Below, piece by piece: positions 7,625 to 16,832 of a stretch of 30,682 nucleotides of DNA; the stretch's first letter is position 1; each line of letters begins with the position of its first letter. A model generated the notes under the pieces. The model had not been told where the DNA came from. It saw nothing but the letters and a program-made list of their open reading frames with translations, and did not search any database. This DNA comes from an uncultured Pseudomonadota bacterium (GTDB lineage: Bacteria > Pseudomonadota > Gammaproteobacteria > Burkholderiales > SG8-39), in the NCBI GenBank assembly GCA_903895005.1, contig CAITSH010000341.1:1-30682 (forward strand), read 5' to 3'. Position numbers and translations under genes: made by a program.

Positions 7625-7645
7625 AACTTGTTAGATCAACAAGTT
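7625..7645 (-). terminator. Perfect inverted repeat next to the tRNA 3' end
   Basis: AACTTGTT and AACAAGTT form a perfect 8-bp stem around five bases, ten bases beyond the tRNA 3' end and upstream of the integrase. It could end the tRNA transcript, although only broken T runs follow, or be an operator or recombination-factor site. The repeat itself is certain; the role is open. Confidence 0.35.
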
Positions 7646-7654
7646 AGAGAGGAT

Positions 7655-7730
<76 letters not shown>

Positions 7731-7918
7731 GTTGATACTGTTGCCGTTACTGATAGTACGGTGATGATGTATCGCTTTGCGATTTTACATCTGGCGACCT
7801 CGCCGCAGCTTCGCGCTGTAGCAATACAACCCTGTTAGTTTAGACGAAACAGTCTCTTGCAGCAATCGCCGCAGGGGCGACGATGCTATGATAAACGCTG
7901 ACTTACGAGGAAATTGCC

Positions 7919-8659
7919 ATGCAAATCAGCCCCCCTTACGGCTATAAAGACATTGTCCCGTTCGATCGCACGAAAAAGGTCAAATTACCCCACGCGGGCG
8001 AATTACCCGGTTTTGCGGGAACGACCAACGCGATTCCCATGAGCTATGTCGAATTTTCTGTCGCCTGCCGTGATTACCCGCTGGTGTTTGCCACGTCTGA
8101 CAACGGCCGAAGCTACTCGCCGGTAGCCGTGATCGGCCTTTCAAACGGCGAGAACCTGTTCGTCGCCGACGGGCGCTGGGACCCGCAGGTCTATCTGCCC
8201 GCCTATGTCCGCCGCTACCCGTTTTGCATGTCGCGCGTGACCATGAACGGCGTCGAGCAGGACCAGCGCCTGATCTGCGTGGAGCAGGCCTTCCTGAATG
8301 ATGATGGCGAGTCCCTTTTCGACGCGGGCGGTGCACCGCTCGATACCTGGAAACCGATCGAGCAATTGCTGCGCGAATACGAAGCGGACATCGAGCGCAC
8401 GCGCGAGATGTGCGGCATCCTGAACGATTACGCACTGCTCGAACCGTTCACGCTGCAGGCGCAGGTGAACGGCGGTGCCGCCCTCAACCTGTCCGGCATG
8501 TTTCGCGTTGACGAGAAAAAACTCGAATTCCTCAACGCGGCGCAGCACAAGAATCTGATCAAGAAGGGCATCATGGGTCGGATCTACGCCCACCTGATCT
8601 CGCTTGAGAATTTTGGACGGCTCGTCAACCGCAGGCCGCAGGCTGCCGTCGCGGCCTGA
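7919..8659 (+). CDS. SapC family protein
   Basis: A 246-residue member of the SapC family (Pfam name SapC, found in many proteobacteria; not the ABC permease of the same name). The biochemical role is unknown; family members are often linked to surface-layer or peptide-related loci. The typical order is seen: an N-terminal VPFDRTKKVKL segment, FSVACRDYPLVFATSDNG, SPVAVIGLSNGENLFV, WDPQVYLPAYVRRYPF, and a C-terminal LNLSGMFRVDEKKLEFL. No signal peptide or membrane helix is present. The ATG has GAGG seven to eight bases upstream. It is monocistronic and converges on sua5, with a strong hairpin between the two genes. Confidence 0.85.
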   Translation: MQISPPYGYKDIVPFDRTKKVKLPHAGELPGFAGTTNAIPMSYVEFSVACRDYPLVFATSDNGRSYSPVAVIGLSNGENLFVADGRWDPQVYLPAYVRRYPFCMSRVTMNGVEQDQRLICVEQAFLNDDGESLFDAGGAPLDTWKPIEQLLREYEADIERTREMCGILNDYALLEPFTLQAQVNGGAALNLSGMFRVDEKKLEFLNAAQHKNLIKKGIMGRIYAHLISLENFGRLVNRRPQAAVAA

Positions 8660-8676
8660 GTAAAATACCGTGAAAT

Positions 8677-8709
8677 GCTGGAAAGCCGCGCCAGGCGCGG
8701 GTTTCCAGC
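8677..8709. terminator. Hairpin between convergent sapC and sua5
   Basis: GCTGGAAA (8677-8684) and TTTCCAGC (8702-8709) flank an inner GC-rich pair, GCCGCGC/GCGCGGG, giving about 15 bp of stem with one mismatch and a CAG loop. It begins 17 bases after the sapC stop codon and directly abuts the sua5 stop codon. It can form on either transcript. The lack of a T tract on both sides makes it an imperfect intrinsic terminator. Confidence 0.55.
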
Positions 8710-10050
8710 CTAGGCGCCGTTGTTGTCCGGCGGCTCGACGGCCGCGGTAGCGCCCGCATCCGAAAGGGTCGCGACCGCTTCCACGGCTCCTGCAACAACC
8801 GGGTCCGGTTCCGATCCAACCGGCACCGGCACTAACACTGGCGCTGCCGCGGCGACAGGCGGATGCGCGGGTTCCGCGGCTTCGTCTGATTTTTCTGCCT
8901 TATCCACCTTGGCGGGTTTGTCCGGATGCGCCGCGGCAGCGCGGCTGAGGCGGTCGTGCACGCCCGCCCAGGCTGGGGACGAGGGCGGTGTTTCAACCAG
9001 GATCATGTCCGCACCGGCGGCATCCAGCGTGCGCAGGTTGGCGTACAGCGATTGCATGTAACGCGATGCCACGGCGGGCACGACAATGACCAGCCCGGGC
9101 GCAAGGCGCGGCACGTTCACCTCGAGCGCGAGTGCCGCGATACGCTGGCCCTTGTGCGCCGACAAGGCGTCAATCATGGCGGTGCGTTTCATCATCCGCA
9201 GTTTTGCGCGCGGCGCGTAATGCGCTTCGAGCGACCCGGAAACGCGCGGCGCGGCGGCATCGGCGGCGTGCGGCTCTATGCCGATCAGTGCGGCGACATC
9301 CTGCGCACTGATACGCCCCGGGCGGAGCATGACCGGATCACCCCGTGAGAAATCGATGATGGTTGATTCGATGCCGACATCACAAGGGCCACCATCGAGC
9401 ACGATGTCCGCGTCATTGCCAAGGTCGGCCAGCACGTGTGCGGCCGTAGTCGGACTGATGCGGCCAAAGCGGTTGGCCGACGGGGCGGCGATACCGATGC
9501 GGCGCACGCCGTCGTCGTTTTCGCTCATCGCCTTAAGCAGGGACTCGGCCACCGGGTGCGCGGCAACGCGCAGTGCTATGGTGTCCTGCCCTCCGGTGAG
9601 CAGATCAGAAACGCCTTCGGCACGGCGCAGCACCAGCGTAAGCGGTCCGGGCCAGTAACGTGCGACGAGGCGGCGTGCGGCATCCGGAATATCCACCGCC
9701 CAGCGGTCCAGGTGACCCGCATCGGGGATATGGACGATCAGCGGATGATTTTGCGGCCGCTTCTTGATTTTGAAAATACGCGCCACCGCATCCGTATTGG
9801 AAGCGTCGGCCCCGAGGCCATAGACCGTCTCGGTGGGAAAAGCGACCACGCCGCCCTGCAACAAAGCCTGCCCCGCGCGATCCAGGCCTTCAAGGTCGGC
9901 AGGCACGGCAGGCCGGTGCTTTTCGGCGGGTGCGGGTGCGGGTGCGGGTGCGGGTGCGGGTGCGGGTGCGGGTGCGGGCGCCGCCACCGCCGCGGCTGCA
10001 AGAGGCTCGCCAGTTACCGGGACTGCCAAGCCAGGTGTTTCTTCACTCAT
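8710..10050 (-). CDS. L-threonylcarbamoyladenylate synthase, Sua5 type
   Basis: Makes threonylcarbamoyl-AMP from Thr, bicarbonate and ATP for the t6A37 modification of ANN-decoding tRNAs. The ATG at 10050 overlaps the purC stop codon by four bases (ATGA), which decides the start; the protein is 446 residues. An N-terminal extension of about 45 residues is mostly Ala-Pro dipeptides. Next comes the YrdC domain with [13 protein letters not shown], the KKRPQNHPL loop, [24 protein letters not shown] and the ESTIIDF segment. The linker [12 protein letters not shown] and the following Rossmann-like part are the Sua5 C-terminal domain. A further tail of about 70 residues is rich in Ala, Pro and Lys. 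Both low-complexity ends are unusual for the family. Confidence 0.92.
   Translation of the reverse strand: MSEETPGLAVPVTGEPLAAAAVAAPAPAPAPAPAPAPAPAPAEKHRPAVPADLEGLDRAGQALLQGGVVAFPTETVYGLGADASNTDAVARIFKIKKRPQNHPLIVHIPDAGHLDRWAVDIPDAARRLVARYWPGPLTLVLRRAEGVSDLLTGGQDTIALRVAAHPVAESLLKAMSENDDGVRRIGIAAPSANRFGRISPTTAAHVLADLGNDADIVLDGGPCDVGIESTIIDFSRGDPVMLRPGRISAQDVAALIGIEPHAADAAAPRVSGSLEAHYAPRAKLRMMKRTAMIDALSAHKGQRIAALALEVNVPRLAPGLVIVVPAVASRYMQSLYANLRTLDAAGADMILVETPPSSPAWAGVHDRLSRAAAAHPDKPAKVDKAEKSDEAAEPAHPPVAAAAPVLVPVPVGSEPDPVVAGAVEAVATLSDAGATAAVEPPDNNGA
9926..9978. repeat. Hexanucleotide tandem repeat within sua5
   Basis: Eight perfect TGCGGG units (9931-9978) follow a partial one. On the coding strand each unit is GCACCC, that is Ala-Pro, so changes in copy number keep the frame and only lengthen or shorten the N-terminal extension. 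Confidence 0.95.
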
Positions 10051-10928
10051 GCGGTGAGCAAGCGCAGGGCTTCGCGGTACTTCTCGGCTGTCTTGGCGAG
10101 GATATCCGCGGGCAAGCGCGGCGCCGGCGGCTTCTTGTCCCAATTTTGCGTTTCCAGCCAGTCACGCACGAATTGCTTGTCAAAGGACGGCGGGCTCATG
10201 CCCACCTGATATTGCGCCGCCGGCCAGAAACGCGAGGAATCGGCGGTGAGGATTTCGTCGATCAGGAAAACCTTGCCGGCTGCGTCGGTGCCGAATTCAA
10301 ACTTAGTGTCGGCAATGATGATTCCCCGCGTGGCGGCGTATTCGGCAGCCTGGGTGTAGAGATTGATGGAGGCATCGCGCACCTGCCGCGCGATATCCTT
10401 GCCCACGCGCTGCTCTGCCTCTTCAAAAGAAATGTTCTCGTCGTGCTGTCCCATCGGCGCCTTTGTCGAGGGCGTGAACAGGGTCTGCGGCAGTTTTTGC
10501 GCCTCCTTGAGACCCGCGGGCAATTGAATGCCGCAAACCATGCCGGTCTTCTGGTAGTCCTTCCAACCCGAGCCGATGATATAGCCGCGCACGATGGCTT
10601 CAATCGACAGAGGCTTGAATTTTTTGACCACCATGGCGCGACCACGCACCTGGGCGCGCTCCTCCTCGCCCTGCACCACCGACTCGGGTTCGATGCCGGT
10701 AAGGTGGTTGGGCATCAGGTGGCCCAGCTTCTTGAACCAGAAGTCGGACAGCGAGGTCAGCATCTCGCCCTTGCCCTCGATCGGATCGTCGAGGATGACG
10801 TCGAAGGCCGACAGGCGGTCGGTCTGGATGACCAGCAGCTTGTCGTCGCCGACGGCATAAATGTCGCGCACCTTACCGGCGTGCAGGAAGGGGAGGCTTT
10901 TGATGCTGGTTTTGAGCAGGGTCGGCAT
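10047..10928 (-). CDS. purC: Phosphoribosylaminoimidazole-succinocarboxamide synthase
   Basis: SAICAR synthetase joins CAIR and aspartate with ATP in purine synthesis, in the cytoplasm. The 293-residue length is that of the longer PurC form. Recognisable parts are [20 protein letters not shown], the phosphate-binding start of the fold, then SDRLSAFD-like [46 protein letters not shown], and [11 protein letters not shown] followed by [15 protein letters not shown]. It lies 15 bases downstream of purE and overlaps sua5 by four bases, so the three are probably one transcript. Confidence 0.96.
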   Translation of the reverse strand: MPTLLKTSIKSLPFLHAGKVRDIYAVGDDKLLVIQTDRLSAFDVILDDPIEGKGEMLTSLSDFWFKKLGHLMPNHLTGIEPESVVQGEEERAQVRGRAMVVKKFKPLSIEAIVRGYIIGSGWKDYQKTGMVCGIQLPAGLKEAQKLPQTLFTPSTKAPMGQHDENISFEEAEQRVGKDIARQVRDASINLYTQAAEYAATRGIIIADTKFEFGTDAAGKVFLIDEILTADSSRFWPAAQYQVGMSPPSFDKQFVRDWLETQNWDKKPPAPRLPADILAKTAEKYREALRLLTA

Positions 10929-10943
10929 GGCGTTGTCTGTGGC

Positions 10944-11429
10944 TTAGAGGTCGGGGAGTTTTGCGTTCTTGACGGTTTCGGCCTGCTTGGCACGAAAGGC
11001 CTTGAGTTTGTCGGCAAGCGGCTTGTCATTGAGCGCCAGCATGGCGATGGCAAAGAGGCCGGCGTTGCCCGCACCCGCTTCGCCAATGGCAAAGGTGGCT
11101 ACCGGGATGCCCTTGGGCATTTGCACGATCGACAGCAGCGAGTCGAGGCCCTTGAGGTACTTCGACGGAATCGGCACGCCCAGCACCGGAAGCATGGTGG
11201 TCGCGGCGACAACCCCCGCGAGGTGCGCGGCACCGCCGGCACCGGCGATGAAAGCCTTGCAGCCGCGCGCCTCCATCTCCTTGATCCAGGCCTCGAGTTC
11301 GGCTGGTGTGCGGTGCGCCGACAGCGCGCGTGCGTCGTAGCCGACGCCAAAGTTCTTCAACTGCTGCGCAGCCTCTTTCATGACGTCCCAGTCAGAGGTG
11401 CTGCCCATGACGATCCCAACGATACTCAT
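10944..11429 (-). CDS. purE: N5-CAIR mutase, PurE
   Basis: Converts N5-carboxyaminoimidazole ribonucleotide to CAIR in purine synthesis. The start is the ATG at 11429, giving 161 residues, the usual size of the class I enzyme. Active-site motifs are visible: GSTSDWDVM near the N-terminus, LSAHRTP, AGAGGAAHLAGV and MPKGIPVATFAIG. It follows fba by 29 bases. The partner purK, often next to purE in related bacteria, is not in this window; the N5-CAIR synthase must be elsewhere if this class I reading is right. Confidence 0.95.
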   Translation of the reverse strand: MSIVGIVMGSTSDWDVMKEAAQQLKNFGVGYDARALSAHRTPAELEAWIKEMEARGCKAFIAGAGGAAHLAGVVAATTMLPVLGVPIPSKYLKGLDSLLSIVQMPKGIPVATFAIGEAGAGNAGLFAIAMLALNDKPLADKLKAFRAKQAETVKNAKLPDL

Positions 11430-11458
11430 AATGGTCTCCGTATTTCCTGTTTGTGCAT

Positions 11459-12523
11459 TCAGTTCACGACCTGGGCGAGCTCGCCTGCGGCATAACGCTG
11501 CGCCATTTTTTCGATGGCAACCGGCTTGATTTTCGAGGCCATGCCGGAGCAGCCAAACTGCTCGTAGCGTTGCTTGCAAATCTGCTTGGCCGCCTCGCGC
11601 GCCGGCTTGAGGTAACTGCGCGGATCGAATTCTGACTTGTGCTCATTGAGGTATTTGCGTATCGCAGCGGTCATCGCGAGGCGGATGTCCGTGTCGATGT
11701 TGATCTTGCGCACGCCGTGCTTGATGCCTTCCTGGATTTCCTCAACCGGAACACCGTAGGTTTCCTTCATCTCGCCGCCGTTGGCGCGGATGATGGCCAG
11801 AAGGTCCTGCGGTACCGAGGAGGAGCCGTGCATCACCAGGTGGGTGTTGGGAATGCGCTTGTTGATCGCCTTGATGCGTTCGATGGCAAGGATGTCGCCG
11901 GTGGGCTTGCGCGAGAACTTGTATGCTCCGTGCGAAGTGCCGATGGCAATGGCCAGCGCGTCGAGCTGCGTCTCCTTGACGAAGTCGGCGGCCTGGTCGG
12001 GGTCGGTGAGCAGCATTTCGCGCGTCATGGTGCCCTCTGCGCCGTGGCCGTCTTCCTTGTCACCCATCATGGTCTCAAGCGATCCGAGGCAGCCCAGCTC
12101 GCCCTCGACGGTGACACCGATCTTGTGCGCGGCGGCAACCACCTGGCGCGTGACGTCGATGTTGTAATCATATTCGGCGATGCTCTTGCCATCGGCCATC
12201 AGCGAGCCGTCCATCATGACGCTGGAAAACCCAAGCTTCATCGCCGACTCGCAAACCGAGGGCGACTGGCCGTGGTCCTGGTGCATGACGACGGGAATGT
12301 TCGGGTAGGAATCAACCGCCGCCTGGATGAGGTACTTGAGGAAGGTCTCGCCGGCGTATTTACGCGCGCCGGCCGAGGCCTGCATGATCACCGGGCTGTC
12401 GGTTTCGCTGGCGGCCTCCATGATGGCCTGGACCTGCTCGAGGTTGTTGACGTTGAACGCGGGAAGGCCATAGCCGTTTTCTGCGGCGTGGTCCAGCAAT
12501 TGGCGCATGGATACGAGGGGCAT
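11459..12523 (-). CDS. fba: Class II fructose-bisphosphate aldolase
   Basis: Cleaves or forms fructose-1,6-bisphosphate (and probably sedoheptulose-1,7-bisphosphate) using zinc. The ATG at 12523 gives 354 residues, normal for the Calvin-cycle subtype found in proteobacteria. Zinc and catalytic residues are in [25 protein letters not shown] and GTSHGAYKF; the phosphate-binding VMHGSSSVP and [11 protein letters not shown] are intact. Within the minus-strand run it stands between the OYE gene and purE and has a 200-base leader region with a hairpin, so it probably has its own promoter. Confidence 0.96.
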   Translation of the reverse strand: MPLVSMRQLLDHAAENGYGLPAFNVNNLEQVQAIMEAASETDSPVIMQASAGARKYAGETFLKYLIQAAVDSYPNIPVVMHQDHGQSPSVCESAMKLGFSSVMMDGSLMADGKSIAEYDYNIDVTRQVVAAAHKIGVTVEGELGCLGSLETMMGDKEDGHGAEGTMTREMLLTDPDQAADFVKETQLDALAIAIGTSHGAYKFSRKPTGDILAIERIKAINKRIPNTHLVMHGSSSVPQDLLAIIRANGGEMKETYGVPVEEIQEGIKHGVRKINIDTDIRLAMTAAIRKYLNEHKSEFDPRSYLKPAREAAKQICKQRYEQFGCSGMASKIKPVAIEKMAQRYAAGELAQVVN

Positions 12524-12564
12524 GACGGACTCCAAGGAAAAAACACGGAAGCTTTCCCGGGCAA

Positions 12565-12585
12565 ATGCCGGCAATCGGCCGGCAT
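12565..12585 (-). promoter_or_regulatory. Leader hairpin upstream of fba
   Basis: ATGCCGGC and GCCGGCAT form a perfect 8-bp stem with a five-base loop, 42 bases before the fba start. TAAAATATAGGAT, a candidate -10 region for fba, lies just beyond it (about 12603-12616), so the stem would be in the 5' leader or overlap the initial transcript. Its role is not known. Confidence 0.4.
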
Positions 12586-12723
12586 TCCGGCCAAATCGGG
12601 AATCCTATATTTTACCGGAGAGAAGCCCGCAGGACAGCCCCGTTCTGTGTCAGCAGCGGATTGATTGTGCACGCACGGCAGACACCCGCCCGCCAGCCGA
12701 GGCACACGCCCGGCCGGAACGCT

Positions 12724-14199
12724 TCATGCCAGGTTGGCGGCCTTTTTCACCTGGGTCAAACGAACCATTTCCGGCGATTTCTTGTAATGTGTATCGAGCG
12801 GATAGCATCCGGAAACCATGCCGTTGCGCGGCGCCGTTGTGCAATCGCTGAAGGTACGGCAAAGGCGCTTGCGCTGCATCGGCCGTCCGGCAAGCACATC
12901 AGCCGGCAGGTCGGGGTAGGACAGCACCATGCGACCGAGGCCGACAAAATCAGTCCATCCCTCGCGCACTACCGCCTGTGCCACGTTGGGCAGGAATTCC
13001 TGCAGGTAGGTGTAACCGCTACCCATAAAGGCGAGACCCGGGAAAGAGCGCTTGAGGTCGCGCACCGTCTCGAGGTGGCGCATTACGCCGACCAGGGGGT
13101 CTTCAGGCGGCTGGTAGCCGTCCGAGGGCGGATACAGGGCCGGGCGCGTCAGGTGCGGGTTGTAATACGGGCTGCCCAGCGTGATATTGACGAGGTGTAT
13201 TCCAAGGCTTTGCACCACTCCAAGAAAGGCACGCGTTTCCGCCAGGTCCGGCTTTGCAGGATCAGCTTCATCGACGCCAAAACCGTAGCCGTAGGGCAGG
13301 CATTGCGACACGTCATCGGGCACGCCGGGACCGAGCGAGTCTGGCCCGGACTGCGCCGGATCGGGCTTGAACGGCACGAGGTCGAGCGCGGACAGGCGCA
13401 CGGCGAGTTCCAGGCCCGGCACCGCGGCGCGGATACCGGCAACCAGCTCCCGCAGGAATCGCGAGCGGTTTTCCATGGAGCCGCCGAATTCTCCATCCCG
13501 CGTCTTGGCCGAAAGGAACTCGTGGCCAAGATAACCGTGACAATGCTTTAGATCGACAAACTGATAGCCGCATTCATAGGCGCGCCTGGCAGCGATGACG
13601 TAATCGTCAATCAACGCCCGGATTTCGCCGTCGGTGAACAAGGGGTGTTCCGGCGCAACGTGGAACTTGCGGTCGAGAATGGGGTGACGATAAAGGATGC
13701 GCGGTTCCATGCGCGTGTTGTCATTCGGTTTGCAAAACCGCCCCGAATGCGTGAGCTGCAAGCCGATGACAAGGTTCTTGTCGTCGCCCATGGCTTCGCG
13801 ATGGGCGGCCACCAGCGTTTCACGCAGTTGAGCGATGCCAGCCATGTTGTCGGCGGTCATGGTCAGCTGGCGCGGATTGGCGCGCCCGTCATGGCGCACC
13901 GCCACCGCCTCACCGCCCCAGATCAGCTTGGCGCCGGAAAGGCCGAAATTGCGCCAGCGCCTGACGGTATTTTCGGAGGGCTTGCCGTCGGCGGTGCCGT
14001 CCCAGCCCTCCATGGGCTGGATGGCAAAACGATTGCCTACCGTGAACGCTCCGGCCTTGAGTGAAGAACCCAGCGGCGATGCGGGTCCGGATCCAACCAG
14101 ATCGTCGCAGGGCATGGGCAGGCCGAGACGCTGCAGGTTTTCACGGAACCCCGCCGTGGTTTGCAGAGATTTTATTTTCGCAAAGTCACCGAATTTCAC
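12724..14199 (-). CDS. Old yellow enzyme family NADH:flavin oxidoreductase
   Basis: An FMN-dependent TIM-barrel oxidoreductase; the likely reaction is reduction of an activated C=C bond or a similar step. The GTG at 14199 is chosen because AAGGAGG stands seven bases upstream; it gives 491 residues. Seen motifs are [35 protein letters not shown], the active-site pair in [28 protein letters not shown] and [12 protein letters not shown]. Near the C-terminus, LCRTFSDCT and [10 protein letters not shown] supply Cys but no clear 4Fe-4S motif or second flavin domain. It is longer than simple OYE enzymes because of an N-terminal part. It follows a TetR gene with a 257-base gap that holds a palindrome. 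Confidence 0.85.
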   Translation of the reverse strand: MKFGDFAKIKSLQTTAGFRENLQRLGLPMPCDDLVGSGPASPLGSSLKAGAFTVGNRFAIQPMEGWDGTADGKPSENTVRRWRNFGLSGAKLIWGGEAVAVRHDGRANPRQLTMTADNMAGIAQLRETLVAAHREAMGDDKNLVIGLQLTHSGRFCKPNDNTRMEPRILYRHPILDRKFHVAPEHPLFTDGEIRALIDDYVIAARRAYECGYQFVDLKHCHGYLGHEFLSAKTRDGEFGGSMENRSRFLRELVAGIRAAVPGLELAVRLSALDLVPFKPDPAQSGPDSLGPGVPDDVSQCLPYGYGFGVDEADPAKPDLAETRAFLGVVQSLGIHLVNITLGSPYYNPHLTRPALYPPSDGYQPPEDPLVGVMRHLETVRDLKRSFPGLAFMGSGYTYLQEFLPNVAQAVVREGWTDFVGLGRMVLSYPDLPADVLAGRPMQRKRLCRTFSDCTTAPRNGMVSGCYPLDTHYKKSPEMVRLTQVKKAANLA

Positions 14200-14360
14200 G
14201 TGCCGCCTCCTTTTCCTGCCTCCGGCAACAAAGTGTGCGACCGGGCTTGAACACAGGTCGCACAACTCTTGCCGCATAGTTTGGCGTGCAGCTCGCACCG
14301 CATCCCGGAAGCACGGTTACCAAGCAACGCGCTCCAAACACGCACCCCACCTTGACGGTA

Positions 14361-14386
14361 GCATTATTAAACGTTTGGTTAATTAT
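14361..14386. promoter_or_regulatory. Candidate operator/promoter before the OYE gene
   Basis: An AT-rich block is centred on the palindrome AAACGTTT (14369-14376) with ATTAA and TTAAT at its edges. On the minus strand TAATAA could serve as a -10 for the OYE gene. It lies between the OYE start and the end of the TetR gene, so binding by that regulator is a reasonable guess. Confidence 0.35.
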
Positions 14387-14456
14387 TACGAATTGTCCGG
14401 TGCGCGTCAATCGTGCACCGCAAATTCAGCGCCGTGTTCGGTGCGCGCTCAGGCGC

Positions 14457-15152
14457 TCAAGGCCGTACGTAACCGAGAATCACGTCCACGACATGGACAC
14501 GTCGCGCTCGCCGCGCGGCCGCACTGTCAAATGCGCGCCCGAACGCATTGGACAGGGTCGCCTTGTTGGAAAAATAAAAATAGGACAGTGCGGCGATTGA
14601 CACATACAACTCCACCGGATCAATGCCTGTGCGCATCACGCCCGCCTTGGTGCCCGCCCTGAGGATCTCCGACAGGGTCTCGACAAGGGGCATGTAAAGC
14701 TTGGTGACGTTGCGCGAACGGCGCAGGTAACGGGCACCGTGCACGTTCTCGGCGTTGAGCAGGCTGATCAGCACCGGATGGCGTTCGTAGTAATCGAACT
14801 TGAACAGCACCAGGGCGCGGATGGCCGCCAGTGGGTCAAGGCGTGAGAGGGACAGACCGCTCTCTTGCTGGCGCATGTGGGTGTAGGCGTTCTCCAGCAC
14901 CGCGATGTAAAGGTTTTCCTTGTTACCGAAATAGTAGTAAATCATGCGCTTGTTGGCGCCCGCCCCGGCCGCGATGACATCGACGCGCGCCCCGGCCAGT
15001 CCCTTGGCTGAAAACTCCGCCTCGGCCGCATCAAGAATGCGCCGGCGCGTCGCCTCTGCATCGCGCACAACCGGCGTCGCCCCGGCCTTGATTGGGGCCT
15101 TGATTCCGGTCCGCTTGCGCGGCGGCAAGCCCGCCGCGATTTCCCCGACCAT
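14457..15152 (-). CDS. TetR/AcrR family transcriptional regulator
   Basis: A 231-residue dimeric repressor type. After a basic 28-residue N-terminal stretch comes the DNA-binding domain: TRRRILDAAEAEFSAKGLAGARV, then DVIAAGAGANKRMIYYYFGNKENLY, which is the helix-turn-helix. The rest is a helical ligand-binding domain with the family-typical pattern of a C-terminal TetR_C segment (PVLISLLNAEN, TKLYMPLVETLSEIL). The start is two bases after the cupin stop codon. It lies between the cupin/DUF993 genes and the OYE gene, and probably controls this four-gene block. Its ligand is unknown. Confidence 0.9.
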   Translation of the reverse strand: MVGEIAAGLPPRKRTGIKAPIKAGATPVVRDAEATRRRILDAAEAEFSAKGLAGARVDVIAAGAGANKRMIYYYFGNKENLYIAVLENAYTHMRQQESGLSLSRLDPLAAIRALVLFKFDYYERHPVLISLLNAENVHGARYLRRSRNVTKLYMPLVETLSEILRAGTKAGVMRTGIDPVELYVSIAALSYFYFSNKATLSNAFGRAFDSAAARRARRVHVVDVILGYVRP

Positions 15153-15154
15153 GA

Positions 15155-15529
15155 CTAGAAAAACGTATTCGGCTTGAGGAAAAAGCCAAGCACCAGTGCG
15201 CCCTTGGGGGCACTGGCGACATGACGACTGCCGGCCGGACGGTAGACGAAATTACCCGCCGTCACCTCCCCCTCGTGATCGACCAGGCTCCCCTCCAATA
15301 CCCAGCTTTGCTCAATCTGCACGTGCATGTGGTCCGTCAGCACGGCGCCCGGAGAAAACCTGGTGAGTACGGTCTGCAGCCCGGTATCCGGGTCTTCCAT
15401 CAACACCTTGATCTCAATGCCGGGCCAGCGCGTTGACTGCCATGGAAGGGAGGGAACATCAATGTAGCGCGAGGCGAGCGGGGCAAGCTTCGCGTGCTGT
15501 TCCTGCAAGCCCGGGGTCTGGTGTGCCAT
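15155..15529 (-). CDS. Cupin domain protein
   Basis: A single-domain cupin of 124 residues. The ATG at 15529 has GGAG seven bases upstream. The first cupin motif is in DHMHVQIEQSWVLEG, with His-x-His-x3-Glu able to hold a metal; the second is YRPAGSRHVASAPKG. Members resemble the ChrR-like cupins, and sugar or aromatic dioxygenase, isomerase or sensor roles are all possible. It lies 34 bases after the DUF993 gene and two bases before the TetR gene, so all three are likely co-transcribed. Confidence 0.8.
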   Translation of the reverse strand: MAHQTPGLQEQHAKLAPLASRYIDVPSLPWQSTRWPGIEIKVLMEDPDTGLQTVLTRFSPGAVLTDHMHVQIEQSWVLEGSLVDHEGEVTAGNFVYRPAGSRHVASAPKGALVLGFFLKPNTFF

Positions 15530-15563
15530 GAACAAGCTCCGTTAATGTGAATAAAAATGCAGC

Positions 15564-16760
15564 TTAGCCTTCGATACCGTGCACGGCCAGCAGATTACGC
15601 ATGCGAGCGAGCGAGCGATCCGGGTTGATGAGCAAGCCGGCGCGATCAGCCAGGCGAAACGTCTCAGAAAAGTGCAGGATTGAACGCGCCGACTGCTGCC
15701 CGCCCACCATGACGAAGTGCTCCTGGTGTCCGTTGAGCCACGCAAGAAAAACCACCCCGGTTTTGTAAAACCGCGTCGGCGCACCAAAAATGTGGCGCGA
15801 CAGCGGAACCGTGGGCGCAAGGATGTCGTGAAAACCGGCGAGGTTGCCAGCAGAAAGCTCGGACAGAGCCGCGGCAGCTGCGGGCGCGATGGCGTCAAAA
15901 ATCCCGAGCAGTGCATCGCTGTGCCCAGAGGCATCGCCGGCGATCAGCTCGGCGTAATTGAAATCATCACCGGTGTACATGCGCACGCCCCGGGCGAGGC
16001 GGCGGCGCATCGCGATTTCCTTGTCCTTGTCGAGCAACGAGACCTTTACGCCGTCCACCTTGGCGGCGTGCGCATTGATGACCCCCACGGCGGTATCCAT
16101 AGCGGCACCGTGATCGGCCGAGCCCCAATATCCCGCGAGCCCCGGATCGAACATGTCGCCAAGCCAGTGGATGACCACCGGCTCGCGCACCTGCGACAGG
16201 ATACGGTCGTAGACTTTTTCATAATCGGCCGGAGATCTCGCGACGCGCGCCAGCGCCCGGCTGGCCATAAGAATAATGCGCCCACCGAGTTTTTCAATCG
16301 CCGCAATCTGCTCCTCGTAGGCGCGAATCACGTCATCGAGTGAACGTGCGTCCTCTACCGCGAGCTGGTCGGTACCGGCGCCGCTGGCAAGCAGGGTGCC
16401 GGGCGTGTCGCGCGATGCGTCAATGGAGCGGCGGATGAGCTCGAGCGAGGTCGGCCAGTCCAGCCCCATGCCGCGCTGCGCGGTGTCCATGGCCTCGGCC
16501 ACGCCGAGACCCAGCGACCACAGATAGCGGCGGTATGCGATGGTCGCGTCCCAGTCCAACGGAGCGTCCAGCCACGGACCGGCACCGGTCAGCGGATCCG
16601 CCACCACGTGCGCCGCGGAATACGCGATGCGATTAAACGCGCAACCTCCTGTCGGCGTAAAGCTGCGCGGCACGCTCAACACGAAATTCTCGATGGTCCG
16701 CCCCGGCGCGGGCAACCGGATTTGCAAGGCGCCGCTGGCTCCGTTGCTCATGGTATTCAT
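15564..16760 (-). CDS. DUF993 family, aldolase-like protein
   Basis: A 398-residue protein that I place in the DUF993 family, which is related to dihydrodipicolinate synthase/KDPG-aldolase type TIM barrels. No reaction is established that I know of. Visible features are GCAFNRIAYSAAHVVADP near the N-terminus, RYLWSLGLGVAEAMDTAQRG, RIILMASRALARVA, EPVVIHWLGDMFDPGLAGYWGS split over two strands, GVKVSLLDKDKEI with a Lys at the place of a Schiff-base residue, and MYTGDDFNYAELI. It starts a block of four accessory genes directly after pyk. A role in sugar-acid or inositol-like breakdown is only inference. Confidence 0.8.
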   Translation of the reverse strand: MNTMSNGASGALQIRLPAPGRTIENFVLSVPRSFTPTGGCAFNRIAYSAAHVVADPLTGAGPWLDAPLDWDATIAYRRYLWSLGLGVAEAMDTAQRGMGLDWPTSLELIRRSIDASRDTPGTLLASGAGTDQLAVEDARSLDDVIRAYEEQIAAIEKLGGRIILMASRALARVARSPADYEKVYDRILSQVREPVVIHWLGDMFDPGLAGYWGSADHGAAMDTAVGVINAHAAKVDGVKVSLLDKDKEIAMRRRLARGVRMYTGDDFNYAELIAGDASGHSDALLGIFDAIAPAAAAALSELSAGNLAGFHDILAPTVPLSRHIFGAPTRFYKTGVVFLAWLNGHQEHFVMVGGQQSARSILHFSETFRLADRAGLLINPDRSLARMRNLLAVHGIEG

Positions 16761-16832
16761 GCAACTAGTTCGCGGGAGGACTGCTTGTTTGCAATGGCCA
16801 TGCGACGCCCGTTTCTCTCCAGGCAGGCCGGG

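Noticed and set aside
9930..11495. Long plus-strand open frame of 521 codons
   Set aside because: It is antisense to sua5, purC and purE, starts in the hexanucleotide repeat as poly Val-Arg, and shows no family resemblance. GC-rich codon bias creates such antisense frames.
11639..12664. Plus-strand open frame of 341 codons
   Set aside because: It is antisense to the complete fba gene and shows no domain or ribosome site.
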